64,000 nucleotides of DNA from Calliphora vicina (GCF_958450345.1 NC_088781.1:124136431-124200430); one strand, 5' to 3'; counted from the first letter of the stretch, positions 45,839 to 59,262 are shown. Notes: a model not told the origin generated them from the sequence alone. Program-made: numbers and translations.

Positions 45839-47001
45839 AATCCACGATTGATGTAAGATTTTAGTATGAAATGAATCCACGATTGATGTAAGATTTTAGA
45901 ATCCACGATTGATGTAAGATTTTAGTATGAAATGAATCCACGATTGATGTAAGATTTTAGAATCCACGATTGATGTAAGATTTTAGTATGAAATGAATCC
46001 ACGATTGATGTAAGATTTTAGTATGAAATGAATCCACGATTGATGTAAGATTTTAGTATGAAATGAATCCACGATTGATGTAAGATTTTAGTATGAAATG
46101 AATCCACGATTGATGTAAGATTTTAGTATGAAATGAATCCACGATTGATGTAAGATTTTAGTATGAAATGAATCCACGATTGATGTAAGATTTTAGTATG
46201 AAATGAATCCACGATTGATGTAAGATTTTAGTATGAAATGAATCCACGATTGATGTAAGATTTTAGTATGAAATGAATCCACGATTGATGTAAGATTTTA
46301 GTATGAAATGAATCCACGATTGATGTAAGATTTTAGTATGAAATGAATCCACGATTGATGTAAGATTTTAGTATGAAATGAGTCCACGATTGTTGTAAGA
46401 TTTTAGTATGAAATGAGTCCACGATTGTTGTAAGATTTTAGTATGAAATGAATCCACGATTGATGTAAGATTTTAGTATGAAATGAATCCACGATTGATG
46501 TAAGATTTTAGTATGAAATGAATCCACGATTGATGTAAGATTTTAGTATGAAATGAATCCACGATTGACGTAAGATTTTAGTATGAAATGAGTCCACGAT
46601 TGTTGTAAGATTTTAGTATGAAATGAATTCACGATTTTTGTAAGATTTTAGTATGAAATGAGTCCACGATTGTTGTAAGATTTTAGTATGAAATGAATCC
46701 ACGATTGATGTAAGATTTTAGTATGAAATGAATCCACGATTGATGTAAGATTTTAGTATGAAATGAATCCACGATTGATGTAAGATTTTAGTATGAAATG
46801 AATCCACGATTGATTTAAGATTTTAGTATGAAATGAAACCACGATTGATGTATGATTTTAGTATGAAATGAATCCACGATTGATGTAAGATTTTAGTATG
46901 AAATGAATCCACGATTGATGTAAGATTTTAGTATGAAATGAATCCACGATTGATGTAAGATTTTAGTATGAAATGAATCCATGATTGTTATAAGATTTTA
47001 T
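45839..47001 (+). repeat. 35-bp satellite (ATCCACGATTGATGTAAG...), about 34 units
   Basis: The consensus starts AATCCACGATTGATGTAAGA and ends TTTTAGTATGAAATG. At the left edge, 35-bp and 26-bp units alternate (45839, 45874, 45900, 45935). From 45961 to 46976 all units are 35 bp in strict phase. The 26-bp form lacks TATGAAATG. Several units carry a linked pair of changes, AGTCC with GATTGTTG (near 46380-46440 and 46590-46680). A decayed unit closes the array at about 47001. Confidence 0.95.
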
Positions 47002-50000
47002 TAGGAGATTCGCAACGGTCTAACTCTTATACAAACCAAATTTTATTTTAAGTATGTAAGAAAAGTACCATATGAAGTGAGTGTCTCTAATGTATATATT
47101 TTGTGGGTATAATAGGAGGCACATATGTAACATAAATACAAAAATAGTTCTATATATAAACATGTACAAACTGCAATTTTCTCAATTGTTGCAAACAACA
47201 TAAAATTGCAGCTACAGACAATAACTATAAGAAAAATCCCAATTTGATATTTTTTTGTAAGTAAAAATCCACAGAACCACATAGAAAACTGTGGTCATAA
47301 AAGATCATTTTGAAGCTGGAGATGTGCCATATTGTACTAGTATTTTAGTAAAAAATAATTTTAGGAAAATGACAAATTTTATATTAAACAAATTGCTTTT
47401 CTCCCACATTTATACAGGAATATAATGTCAAATAAAACCTTAAAAATAATAAATTTAACAAATAGTTTTTATGTACATATATTCATCAATTTTGTGAAAC
47501 AACCATATTTAAATTGAAAAATATATAATAATTTTAATATATTAGACAAATTTTGCTCCGCATTTATATTTAGATAAAAGAAAATATTAACTTAACAAAA
47601 TTAACAAAACTTAATATAGACTTTTGGTAATTTTTCGTATTGAATAAGTTCATTTACGAAACTATAAATTATTTAAAAAAGTCTTCCAATATTAAAATCC
47701 AGAAATAATTATGTGTCTTAAACAATTTAAAATTCTAAATGCATTTAGAAATGCAGTTCCTCTACATTTACAATTTTAGTTGCAAATTTAACACACTCCA
47801 TTAAGCAATATTTCCTGATTTTTTTATAAATTTATAAAATGTTAAATGTGGTTTTTAATTTGTTTTATTTCTTTGCAAATACATTTGTTTCAGCTGCTCT
47901 AAGAGTGGTAGTGTGTACTCAAATAAAAACAAAATAAATTCTTAAATTTATTTCCCCATCGAAATTCGATTAAAAATATTATTTTGTGTCGTTGTACTTT
48001 TACACTTTTTTCTTTATTGGATTTTAGCAGCTTCAAGGGTTATTTGACTGTTTTTACTACTTATTTTTTGGTTTCTGTACTTATGGTTTGGTTTTAGCGA
48101 AAGGAAATACAGTTTTTTTGTACTTCGTTATTAATGGTGTCCCCAAGGTAAGGTACATACATATGTATATATGGATATATGTACATAAAAACATTAGGTT
48201 GAACTCCAATGTATTGAGACAAAATTAGGTGTAGCTGTTTCCAATTTAAATTAACCTTTATCTCAGCAGCAGAACTGCTTTACGCACGTCAACAGCAACA
48301 TACCTGGGTATGTTTATACGTTTTGTATGGTGTATGGCTGCCGTTAACATAAAAATGCTAATATCTAACTCGTTTGTTGGAATTTCTGTATTATTTTTTT
48401 TTTTTTAATTTTGTTAGAAATAGACAAAAGGTTCAAAAATTTTATGATAACCAGTTTTACCCTTACATTTAATCAATGTTTTTTGAAAAAAGTGGTTTTA
48501 TAGGTATGACAAAAAATGCTTTTTATTGAGTTTTTGCAAAGATACAAATTTTTCAAATTAAAATATTTTTTTATTTATTAATAGTTTTTAATGAAATTTT
48601 ACAGTTATATAGACTTTTTCATTAGATATAGGTTAATAAAAACAAATCTTGAAAATTATAATCAGGAATCCCGTAATTCCTAAAAAGTTTTGAAAAATCC
48701 CAAAAATGGGATTTTTCAGTTTTTTTGCTATAATAGCCACACCGGGGTTATCGGATTCCTTTACAAAAAAATTAAGAACATATTTGGCCATCTAAAATAG
48801 GTTACTTTATTTTGATATCGACTATGCGATTTGAGAATTTTTGCCCTAAATTTGAATTTTATATAAAAAAAATTCAAAAAATTCCTTATGAGGAATTTTT
48901 AAATTTATTTTCATTTGTAATATTTTGTGTAAAGTTAGCTTTTCAAAAAGTATAAATTCCTGATACACCGTCTTTGAAATTTTTTAGATAACATAAAAAT
49001 AAAAAAAGTACTTTTTTCCCAAAATCTAAATCGCCTTTTCAAATTTTTTTAATTTCAAATACATATAACTTTGAAGTCAGTCAAGATTTTTAAATAACTC
49101 TTTTTTTGTTTGTCATATACATTTTTTGTTAGTCCAATAAAAGAAAAATGTAGAAAATCGGGATATATTTGGACCCGCTGTTATCAAAAATTTGAAGTAG
49201 GGTGGGTAAAAAAGTTAAAAAAATACTATATTTTTCAATTTTATCATTATATTTGCATGCGTTTTACTATGGATACCCAACTTTGTAAATGGGCTTTATC
49301 TTCCAAACGGGTGATCCTATCCTAACCAAACTAGGGACAATTGCGGAAAACAGTTTGGCTAGGATATCAAGAAATTTCAAGTCGATCCGATTATCCAATT
49401 CAGAGCTACAGCATTTTAAAAATGCAAAACATACCTAATACATATCTCAAAATTTTTCTTCTGGCTTCAGTATTTGATGATTTTTAAAAACCCAATTTCC
49501 TCCCAATCTGATGCTATCTACATTTTCTAAATAAAAACACTACAAATATCAAAATAAGCATAATTTCATAAGCTTTCCATTGGAGTATAATTCTTTATAA
49601 TTTCATTGGATTATACAACAAAAGTTAAATCGAAATAATTGCTACATTTCACACAGAAAATTATATTTATTTGTTATGATTTCTTTGTGATTAACATTTT
49701 GAATGTTGTTGTATTTTTTATGCGACAAATGAAAAACTGTTATCATATAGCTAACATAATATCGTGAAGAAGATAGGTTTCCAAAAATTCAAATAAAATT
49801 CGAATAAGATTGAATTTCTAAAAACGGAAAAATCAGCTTGTTTGAAAGAAAAACTTTTTTAGCAGTTTATGGATTTAAAATATACGGAAGTGAAGCTCTT
49901 AGTTTAATACCATTTGTTATTTCATTATCATTATAAGGATATTTCTCGAATATTTAACAACTAAGAAATTATGCTTTCAAATATTTTTAGGTAAACAAAT

Positions 50001-50040
50001 TTTTTTTTTTCAAAATTGTTTTATTTTTTACTATGGTCGT
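47002..50040. other. No gene seen
   Basis: AT-rich DNA with long homopolymers. Around 48660-48720, AATCCC...GGGATTTTT words recall the hAT-linked block at 2916. The short frames at 47043-47282 and 49110-49325 show no motif. Confidence 0.45.
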
Positions 50041-50872
50041 ATTATACATCGCACAGTGGGGCATAATAAAATTTTTATGGAAATAAATCTAGCATTTCTA
50101 AACGGCTGGTCCGTTTAGAAATGCGGCTCTGTGGGGGCTCAAAGTAGGGTACCTTCCACATATACAAATTTTTAAACTCGTGCCATTTTTTTGTTTCCCT
50201 TCCGATTTCAAAGATTTTTATATTTTTTTGGAAAGCAGTCGACTAGGTCGTTAAAAAACATGATTGCTATTGTGCTATTTATCTCTTATAATTTCCGTAT
50301 TATAGGCACTTGAAAATTGAAATTTTAAAATTTTGCCATACCTTGGCCCGCATTTTTAAAAAATGTGGTCGTAATTTGGACCGAATGAACTCGAAACCAG
50401 AGCAATATCAATTATGAATCCAAAAATAAATGATTTTAAATTTAAAATTTAAAAAATAGTAGATTTTTACTGTTTTTTTTTTTGTGCGAAAATGTGACTC
50501 AATTATTTTTTTAATAAAAAACACTTTCTTTCAGAACATATAACAATTTTATGTTCTTCTGTAAGCCGTCTTTACGAAGAATATTTTGGTGGAAAAAAAT
50601 GTGTCTCATTATTTGAATATGTCGCCCTTCGAAAATTTAACCTATTTTTTCAAATTTGGGCCACATGTTCTAAAATCCCAAAGCCGGGATCAGAAAACGG
50701 AAAGTAGATTTGGAAACTACGGTGTGTTCCCTATTTATAGTTAAAGTATTTTCCCAGCATCGAACGAAATGTGGACCTCATGGGCAAAATTGTAAAAAAT
50801 ACCATTTTTGGGATTTTCGCTCGAATTTATAAAAAAGATGGGTTAAAATCTCTATAAATTCTCTGACCATTC
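50041..50872. repeat. Probable old repeat with a 33-bp hairpin
   Basis: The stretch opens with CACAGTGGGGCATAATAAAA. At 50092-50124, GCATTTCTAAACGG and its exact reverse complement enclose a 5-bp loop. Beyond that, simple AT-rich sequence with no coding. CACAGTGGGGCA could be a hAT-like end, but I found no partner. Confidence 0.4.
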
Positions 50873-51318
50873 CACTATAGGTTAACCCATTCCCAGCCAT
50901 TGTACCTGCTTGAGTACAGAAAAAAGGCAATATTCAAATACTCATAAATTTTTTAACAAGATAAATTTGACAACTTTTTTTGTGATTTTGCATTCAACAC
51001 ACTGTGCTTTTAAACATCACACATACAAATTTTAAGGTATATTTTGTCCTGTTTTTATAATGCTATATCATTTTTTGGAATATTAGCGAGGTTAGTAACA
51101 ATTGAGCTGCGGAGAGCAAACAAAGTTTTACGAAAGCAAGAGTTTTTTATAATTTTGTGAATTAGAGTGATTATGTGTACATTTTATAAAAATTCATAAG
51201 AAAAATAATTTTTTGGGAAAAAGTTGTGTGATTAGGAAAATCGGTGTACCCAATTGGGTACAATGGCTTGATATGTATTATTTTTTTTAAGAGAAAAGTA
51301 GTCATTTAACCTATAGTG
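50873..51318. mobile_element. 446-bp element with CACTATAGGTTAA inverted ends
   Basis: CACTATAGGTTAA at 50873 mirrors TTAACCTATAGTG ending at 51318. Flanks are CATTC and CATTT, a possible 5-bp duplication with one change. The right end continues ATGACTACTTTTCTC inward, as at 30250. The left end instead continues CCCATTCCCAGCCATTGTAC from its TTAA, with GTACAATGGCTTG reversed at 51262, so a piggyBac-like piece seems to lie within it. No coding. Confidence 0.6.
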
Positions 51319-51389
51319 CATTTAAATGTAATGTAAATGTAATTTAAAAACGCAACTATTTTTGTTCAATCCTTAACCGACTATATTTC

Positions 51390-51720
51390 TATACCCTCCT
51401 CCATGAGTGTTAAGGGTATATATAAGATTCTCATTCCATTTGTAATTTCTACATTTTTCATTTGCGACCCCACAAAGTATATATCTGTGGACATTTGACA
51501 AAACGGCTTCATTCTAAAACGTCAACTTTTCAGGAGAGCGAAAAAACTGTAAAAACTACTAACAAAAGTTTTTCCAGAATATATTATATTCTGGATCGTT
51601 ATACATAGCGAAGTCGATACAGCCATGTCCGTCAATCCGTCTGGATGTTGAAATTAACTTTCCGTATCCCCCAAATATCATACATGATACAGTCCACAAA
51701 TGGCTGAGATAAAAGAAAAC
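51390..51720 (+). repeat. Family B repeat, 5' part of an interrupted copy
   Basis: It opens TATACCCTCCTCCATGAGTG and includes CATTTGCGACCCCACAAAGT, CATTCTAAAACGTC, GCCATGTCCGTCAATCCGTC and CCACAAATGGCTGAGAT. It breaks at 51720 and resumes at 53098. Confidence 0.85.
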
Positions 51721-51854
51721 AAGTAAGAGTGCTATATTCGGCTGTGCCGAATCTTAAATACCCTTCACCAAATTATACTTCAAAATTTTAAATATTTTTA
51801 GGTAAACAAAATTTAATTTTTTTTCCAGTTGTTTTTTGAATTTTTTGGAAAAAA

Positions 51855-52045
51855 AAAAATTTTTCGATTGTTATTTTTTTTTTAAATTTAAACATTTTTT
51901 TTTTAAATTTAAAATTTTTTTTTTTTAAATTTAAAAATTTTTTTTTTTTTAAATTTAAAAATTTTTTTTTTTTTAAATTTAAATTTTTTTTTTTTTAAAT
52001 TTTAAAATTTTTTGTTTTTTAATTTTTTTTTTTTAAAAAAAAAAA
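51855..52045. repeat. T-tract / AAATTTAAA tandem blocks
   Basis: Runs of 9-14 T alternate with AAATTTAAAA at a period of about 24-26 bp, roughly six times. It is the subterminal part of the reversed family B copy. Replication slippage explains it. Confidence 0.8.
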
Positions 52046-52363
52046 ATCTGGTTCAAAATTTTTTTCCCGATTTTGACCCATTGTAGGTCCAACTTTCTAT
52101 GGTCTTATATACGTCGTTGCAAATGTCTTTGAAATATCTATCATTAGATATCCATATTGTCTATATTAATGTCTTAGTAATCCAGATATAGGTAAAAAAA
52201 TAGGTCAAAAATCGAGGTTGTCTTGGTTTTTTCCTCATATCTCAGCCATTTGTGGACCGATTTTGCTGATTTTAAATAGCAAAATTCTCGAAAGCATGTC
52301 TGACAGAATTATTGAAGATTTGGATCCCGAAGATATCTGGGGTCTTCAGAAAACTGATTTCAA

Positions 52364-52964
<601 letters not shown>

Positions 52965-53097
52965 ATGGCTTAATCGACTCCGCTATCTATAAGGATCCAG
53001 AATATATATACTTTATAGGGTCGGAAATGAAAAATGTAGAAATTACAAACGGAATGACAAACTTATATATACCCTTCTCACGAAGCTGAAGGGTATA

Positions 53098-53600
53098 AAA
53101 ACCGTGATAACCTCTATTTTTTGGCATATTTTTGATCTATATCTAAGTCATTAATATAGACAATATGGATATCCAATGATAGATATTTCAAACTCCATTG
53201 CAACGATGTATATAAGGCTATGGTAAGTTGGTCCTACAATGGGTCAAAATCGGGAAAAATATTTTTTAACCCGAATTTTTTTCACTTAAAAATTTTTTGT
53301 TATAAATTTTTTTGGAATAAAATTAAATTTATTTAAAAATAAACAAAATCGGGAAAAATATTTTTTAACCCGAATTTTTTTCACAAAAAAATTTTCTGTT
53401 ATAAATTTTTTTGGAATAAAATTAAAAAAAAAATTTAAAAAAAAATTCGAGAAAACTTTTTTAAAATAAATGAAAAAGAATTTCGAAAAAAAATTTTAAA
53501 TTTGGTTACTTAAAAATATTGAAAATTTTCATTTTAAAGTATAATTTGGTGAAGGATATAATATATACAGCCGAATATAGCTCTTTTACTTGTTTGACTT
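53098..53600 (+). repeat. Family B repeat, 3' part of the interrupted copy
   Basis: It resumes AACCGTGATAACCTCTATTT, then TTTTTGATCTATATCTAAGT and GGTCCTACAATGGG. A/T blocks include two direct copies of AATCGGGAAAAATATTTTTT (53247 and 53347). It ends TAATTTGGTGAAGGATATAA and CTCTTTTACTTGTTT. Confidence 0.85.
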
Positions 53601-53870
53601 GTTTTAGTTGGGAATATCAATATTTTTTAACCCGAATTTTTTTTACAAAAAATTTTTTTGTTACAAATTGTTTTTGAATAAAATTAAAAAAAAATTTTTG
53701 AAAAAAAATGTCGAAAAAACTTTTTTAAAATAAATGAAAAAAGAATTTCGAAAAAAAATTTAAATTTTGTTTACTTAAAAATATTGAAAATTTTAATTTT
53801 AAAGTATAATTTGGTGAAGCTCTTTTACTCGTTTGACTTGTTTTAGTTGGGAACATCAATTTTTGTTTGG
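53601..53870 (+). repeat. Tandem duplication of the family B terminal segment
   Basis: From GACTTGTTTTAGTTGGGAAT the sequence repeats AATATTTTTTAACCCGAATT, the poly-A blocks, AAAATATTGAAAATTTTAAT and TATAATTTGGTGAAG. It ends CGTTTGACTTGTTTTAGTTG again. The second unit lacks most of the GGATATAATATATACAGCCG stretch present in the first. Confidence 0.8.
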
Positions 53871-55287
53871 GACCATACTAATAGACAGTATACAAGTAAA
53901 TAAATACACTAAAATGTATGCGTCGTAAATATGTTAGGCAGCGGAAACAGGAAATGCAATTTATATGCAGTGAGAATGTACAATAAATAAACACAAGTAC
54001 TTACAATTCTTGCAAATGTATTTCTATATAAATACTTATATGCTCAAAGTATAATAAGTCTCAAAAGCTAGTAAGACTGGTATATAAGTAGTTATATATC
54101 ATATAATAAATAAGTCATTATTTGACTACTTCTTAGTAATAAAGACGGTATATAGAAGACATTGAAAATTATGTTATTCAGTAATTTCAAGTCTTTAATA
54201 AGTTATTGTTGTGTTATTTAAGACTTTTACCTAAATGATTTTTTACAAATTTATATTTTCACTTGCTGGATTAACTGACAACATGTTTGTAAATTACGCT
54301 TTGTTTACGTAGAAGTTCTTAATATTTTCATGTTCATACTTATATTTATGTGGGACACGTGTTCGTATCGTAGACTTAAAGTATCATAACTCCAAATAAC
54401 TTTTACTTACTAATTCCAGACTTATTTTTATACTTGTGTTTTTGTTTAGGTATTTCTTACAAATATTTTAATAATTCAAGTTGAACCGAAACAACAATGA
54501 AGACGCAGTAGAATATTATAAGAGAAAGTATACAAAATACATATTTCGTAAGCATATTATTAAAAAGTTTGTAGAATTTCATAAATTCTTTGTGAAACAA
54601 TAAGTAATAAATAAAAAGTAAAAAAGGGAAGAGTTAAGGAAAGAGCAAAAACTCGTTTAAATTAAACATAAACATTCAATTTGTTTTATTCATAATGACC
54701 AAATTTTTCGGTTGTTGCTGTTCATTGCTAACTGACAGTTTCTAGAACCAAAAAGGCTATGGATATAATGGAATCATTCAATTAGCAGCAAATTTGGCCA
54801 TTACAATAAATCTGAATAGTGTAAATTTAAGAAGAAAACTTACAAAGAAATTCTAGAAAAATCCCGACATATATTTCCAGAAAATGGAACCCTATTTGTC
54901 TCCCTATATTTTAAAAAAAATTTACTTTTCTTAATTTAATTCCAATTTAAGTCAGACATACAGTTTATCGAAATATACGTATTCCATTTACACAACCTTC
55001 TTTTTATGAATCATTTTTTTCCATATGTTATTAACTTTCCTTTACAAAAGAATATTAACTCGAAGGATTTAATTTATCTGAAGTGTAATTAGCAACTGCC
55101 TTCAATAAGATTAAACAAAAAGTTGTCATTTACTTACAATAAATGTTTTCCGGATAAATATACTCATTGTAAATGCAGGCAAATAAGTAATACAGAAAAT
55201 ACGGATTCTTAACGTATTTTTATTTGTGTACAAAACAGAAACCGAAAATAAGTGGTCCACTTTCATTTTAATGGTAAATACACAGCC
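53871..55287. other. No gene seen
   Basis: AT-rich, possibly unique host DNA. No motif, terminal repeat or long frame. Confidence 0.5.
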
Positions 55288-55419
55288 TTAACTATTTATA
55301 AATCCTTGTATCGGTTTTTCTGTTATATTACTGAGACAGTGATTTATAAGATAACATTTTAGGTTAGTACTGTAGAAATTTTTAAACATTAATATCTTTA
55401 ATTGTTTTTTCAAGAGCTT

Positions 55420-56010
55420 AATACCTTTCCACAAGCTGAAATTCTGGATAGTTGGGTGCATTTTCCTCCCATGATACAAAATGTACATTATTGTTTGAAG
55501 GGCTTTTTTCATGGTTGTATAATGCCAGTATCATGCCAGTAATATGAAGGCATTCTGTGCTGTTTTGATACATATGTTTGTGTGTTTGTCATGCCTGATG
55601 TCACAAATGATTGGCTTCTTTTGCTACAACTGCAAATGACTTGCCATACAAGAATCTTCTTGGGGAATCTTGTTTGACTTTTTGTTCGGTATTATTCTTT
55701 TACATTACCTCGTCCATCAGCCACATAAAAAGCTTTACCCAGAAGTTGTGAAAAGTCTGCCATGCCAGTACATAATTTTCTTCATCCATCACACAACATG
55801 TGTATTTTTTAAACAAAATTTTACATAAATTTTATCGCTTATTCTTTTGCTTCTAAGAGCATTACCGCATTACGATCTGGAACTTTCTGGACTTTATACG
55901 ACTTCAGCCCAACAATACTTTTGACTCTGCGCACAAAATAATCGGAGAATTTAATGTTACGAGCTGCTTTTTTGATAATAGCGTTCGGCGCTGTTAGAAG
56001 GAGTTGTTCG
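55420..56010 (-). pseudogene. Tc1-like transposase relic, second copy of the split family
   Basis: From 56010 down the pieces are NIKFSDYFVRRVKSIVGLKS, YKVQKVPDRNAV, then ADFSQLLGKAFYVADGRGNV, KSQTRFPKKILVWQVICSCS and KRSQSFVTSGMTNTQTYV. After a gap come KKPFKQ, a stop-containing CTFCIMGGK stretch, and QLSRISACGKV in a shifted frame. The order and words match the transposase that is split across 17785-22570. The DDE region is damaged, and the WPDLAS block has decayed to YYWHD. Many lesions. Confidence 0.75.
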
Positions 56011-56568
56011 ACTTCGGTTTATTTAACTTGAAATATAATAGACAAAAATTAACTATATGCAAATCAACAACACTTTAATATTAAAGTAATGAATAATTCT
56101 ATTTTCAATTTTAACAAATATCGACAGTTTTTTTTAAATAATCGGAAACAGTCGGAAAAATTAAGTAGTCGATCAAAAAATTCACCAATTTTACAAAAAA
56201 TCCTCGATTTTCGAAAAATCTACAATCACCAATTTTACCAAAAAAAAATACAAAACAAAATTTTTTCAATCATTCAATATCATCGATTTTTAAAAAAAAT
56301 TAAAAAAAAAAAAAAAAAAATTTCAAAAAATAAATTTTTTTCAAAACATGAATTTAACAAAAAAATATAAATTTTTCCAAAGAAATGTTTTTAAAATTCC
56401 AAAATTTTTAAATATTCACCAATTGTACAAAAAAAATACAATCGTTAATTCCGCTATTTAAATTAAAAAAAATCTCAGTTCTGTTACCTTTTCTACTCAT
56501 CTAGATTTTTATTATTTAAATAGAGGAAAAATAATGTGGTAAATACAAGAGAATAATTATTAAGATCG
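56011..56568. other. No gene seen; A-rich simple sequence
   Basis: Long A and T runs interrupted by CACCAATTTTACAAAAAA-type words, which repeat three or four times (56182, 56227, 56418). The 93-codon frame at 56089-56370 is low-complexity and not credible. Confidence 0.5.
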
Positions 56569-56735
56569 TTAAAGCATGGAAAAGCACATAATATAAATCA
56601 TAATTTAGGTATTTCGATTATTTGGTTTGGAGTTTTTTTCAGTCTCTGTAAAAATGTATGGTACGTATGAGTAATATTTATTTCCAAGTATAAAATCAAT
56701 GTTACTCATACGATTAATATTGTGGTGAATAATCA
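56569..56735 (+). repeat. Flanking repeat, unit 1
   Basis: It carries AAAGCACATAATATAAATCA, ATTTAGGTATTTCGATTAT, TTTCAGTCTCTG and GGTACGTATGAGTAATATTT, with an inverted TACTCATACG later on. The same order is found at 57878-58180 and, more decayed, at 59281-59450. Confidence 0.8.
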
Positions 56736-57877
56736 TAGTGTTTATAAAAAACCGACTTTTTAAAAAACCGGTTTGTCGATTAACCGAAAATTGGCCTTTT
56801 TTAGAAAACCGGTTTTTCGGTTAACCGACATCGAAAAATCCGGTTAAAGCGGTAGAAAACATAAAATGTCCAATAAAGTATATACAGCTTAAAAATTTGT
56901 AGTTTTTAGCAGTCAGGAATAACTATGAATATACAAAAGTGCTAAGTCCATTTTATTTTGTAAAAATTTCAAAATTATTATCTCAGTCAAATGGAATTGA
57001 GTATAAATATGTTACTATATATAATACTTGTTTTAATTATTGGTTTATTCATTAAATTTCAACCAAAAAATGTAAATCAATTTTTAATCAAATATTTGAT
57101 AATTTTGAAATTTATTATCACCTCGACTTTCTGATATGAAACAGAAAATGTTACAAGTCACAAAAAAGGACTTATAAGATGCAAACGCACTTCTTCTTAG
57201 CTGTGATTATTTGTCGTTATAAATAATGTCAAATATGTAAGTATAAAACTCCAATGTCAAATTTCATAAATATTTCAAAGCATGGATTTTAGAACGTTTT
57301 TTGTCTCTCCTGTGGTATTTCTGAAAAAGACTTTGTACACTAAGCTAACTAAATGATTAATAAAATAAAATTTTAAGAAGAAAACACACTAATGATGTCA
57401 AATTTATTGAAAGAAGGTATGCACATCAAATTCAACTTAACATATGGTAAAATCATCACTAAGTTTATAATGAATCATTATTAAGATTTAGCTTAACTTC
57501 TAGAATTATGCGGAATTTAAGTTTTAATAGTTTCATTATATGCAATTTATTTTAAAAAAGTTGTTAAGTAAACTCATCGTCCTCTACTATTTAGAATCAT
57601 TGTAATTCTTAAAAATATCGATCTAAATAGGTTTGTATTGTAAATCAGCAGTGTAGGTTTCAAATCAGACCAATAATGTGTGTATAATGAATATAAAAAA
57701 TGCACAAAACAATGAGATTTCTTAATTTTAGACCTAAATTTTAAAAACCGGTTAACCGAGTGATAAAAAATGGATAAACCGATTAACCGAAAATCAACAC
57801 TTTAAATTAACCGGTTCGCAAAAAACCGAGATTTGGAAGAAAAACCGGTTTTTCGGTTAACAGGTTTATAAACACTA
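56736..57877. mobile_element. Non-autonomous element rich in CCGGTT / GGTTAACCG motifs (element A)
   Basis: TAGTGTTTATAAA at 56736 mirrors TTTATAAACACTA ending at 57877. About 120 bp at each end is dense in AACCGGTTTTT, GATTAACCGAAAA and CGGTTAACCG. The interior is plain AT-rich DNA. Short ends with repeated subterminal words resemble non-autonomous hAT elements, but I could not see an 8-bp duplication. It separates flanking-repeat units 1 and 2. Confidence 0.65.
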
Positions 57878-58180
57878 ACTAAAGCTTTAAAAAGCACATA
57901 ATATAAATCATAATTTAGGTATTTCGATTATGTGGATGAGTTTTTCAGTCTCTGATTAATGTGCTGTTTTTCTATAGCGAACGAGTGCTTCGAGTGAACG
58001 TTTTACATGTATTTTGTTTTTGTTACAATAACAAAATACATGTTAAATTTCCACTCAAAGTTCGCTATAGAAAAATAGCACGTAAAACGTATGAAATTAA
58101 TGGTACGTATGAGTAATATTTATTTCCAAGTATGAAATAAATGTTACTCATACGTATAATATTGTGGTGCATAATCATCA
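57878..58180 (+). repeat. Flanking repeat, unit 2, carrying a hairpin insertion
   Basis: It matches unit 1 from AAAGCACATAATATAAATC to CATACG..ATAATATTGTGG, but between CAGTCTCTG and GGTACGTATGAG it contains ~125 extra bases (listed separately). Confidence 0.8.
57957..58084. mobile_element. Hairpin MITE inserted in flanking repeat unit 2
   Basis: The arm GTGCTGTTTTTCTATAGCGA at 57961 mirrors TCGCTATAGAAAAATAGCAC ending at 58082. Pairing continues through ACATGTATTTTGTT to a short central loop. TTAA lies beside both ends (57957 and about 58097). Unit 1 lacks the segment, giving a direct empty-site comparison. Confidence 0.8.
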
Positions 58181-58189
58181 ACACTGTAT

Positions 58190-59262
58190 ATTTAGTAGGG
58201 TATTCAATCGATTAACCGTTAATCGGTTAACCGATTAATTTTGGACGGTTAACTGTTCGAATAATTTGAAATTGCCGATTTTCAAATAACAAATAAACCG
58301 ATTAATTTGTGTCGATTAACCGAAATTTCTTCTTTTTTGCACTTTAAATTTTTTTTGTATTTATTTTTCCGTTTCAAATTAAAATTAGATATTTTTTGAA
58401 CATCCAATGAACATGATTAGTGAGTATATATAACAACTGACATATTTAATTTACGTGTATTTGAAACTTTGTTTGTATTTACATGTACAGACGAAACTTT
58501 TTTTGAAATGAGTCATTTATCATAACAAAACGAAACTATTAAATTAACAAAAATCTAAAACAATCCAAAAAGGAATATTCTTTATCATACTCCAACATAT
58601 ATAATCAGCGAGAGTCTTTTCCAAGAAAAGTTTTATTAAACCTAAAGAAAAAAATCGTTTAAATTATATTCTTTTTATAAAAGATTATTTCAGACGATCT
58701 CACTAAAACCCGAAAAAATTCACACACCGTTCATTCACTGCAATAATGTCATAATTCCAAAAATGTCGTTTCGAGAAAAACGTCTTTGAATATCTTTTTG
58801 ACCTTTTACTATTTCGTAAATAAATTTTCAACAAGTCATGCGATTTCAGAAATATAAATAGTAGATGTTAATATCTTTCACACCCAAACTTTCACTTATC
58901 AAATATACGAGAAAACATGAATTTTAATTTTGATGTTTACAACAAAAAAAAAACTCTCACATAAAAAATAATTGACTTTTTTGAAAACTGATAAAACTGT
59001 ATGAAAAATTATTGTATTAGTCAGTTAAAAAAACACGTATTTTGAGTTATGATATTGTTGCAGCAAATAGGCGATATGTTTACAAAAATTATCTCAAATA
59101 CTTTATTTGCTGTTTTTTATGTTTGTGTACACAAAATTCGTTATTGTATTTTCAATTTAAAATTAAAGTAGAAATTATTCGGTTAATCGAATTATTTTAA
59201 ATTAACCGATTATTAACAGAATAAATCTAAACCTCGATTAATTATTTGCTCGATTATGTTCT
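58190..59262. mobile_element. Element B, related CGATTAACCG-rich element
   Basis: The left ~140 bp contains CAATCGATTAACCGTTAATC, GGTTAACCGATTAATTTTGG and CGATTAACCGAAATT. The right ~90 bp contains TCGGTTAATCGAATTATTTT and AACCGATTATTAACAG. The interior is AT-rich and non-coding. The motif is ACCGATTAA rather than element A's CCGGTT, suggesting a sister family. Exact ends were not resolved. Confidence 0.5.

Noticed and set aside
56089..56370. 93-codon Lys/Asn/Phe-rich frame
   Set aside because: Low-complexity A/T runs produce it. No domain or plausible start context.
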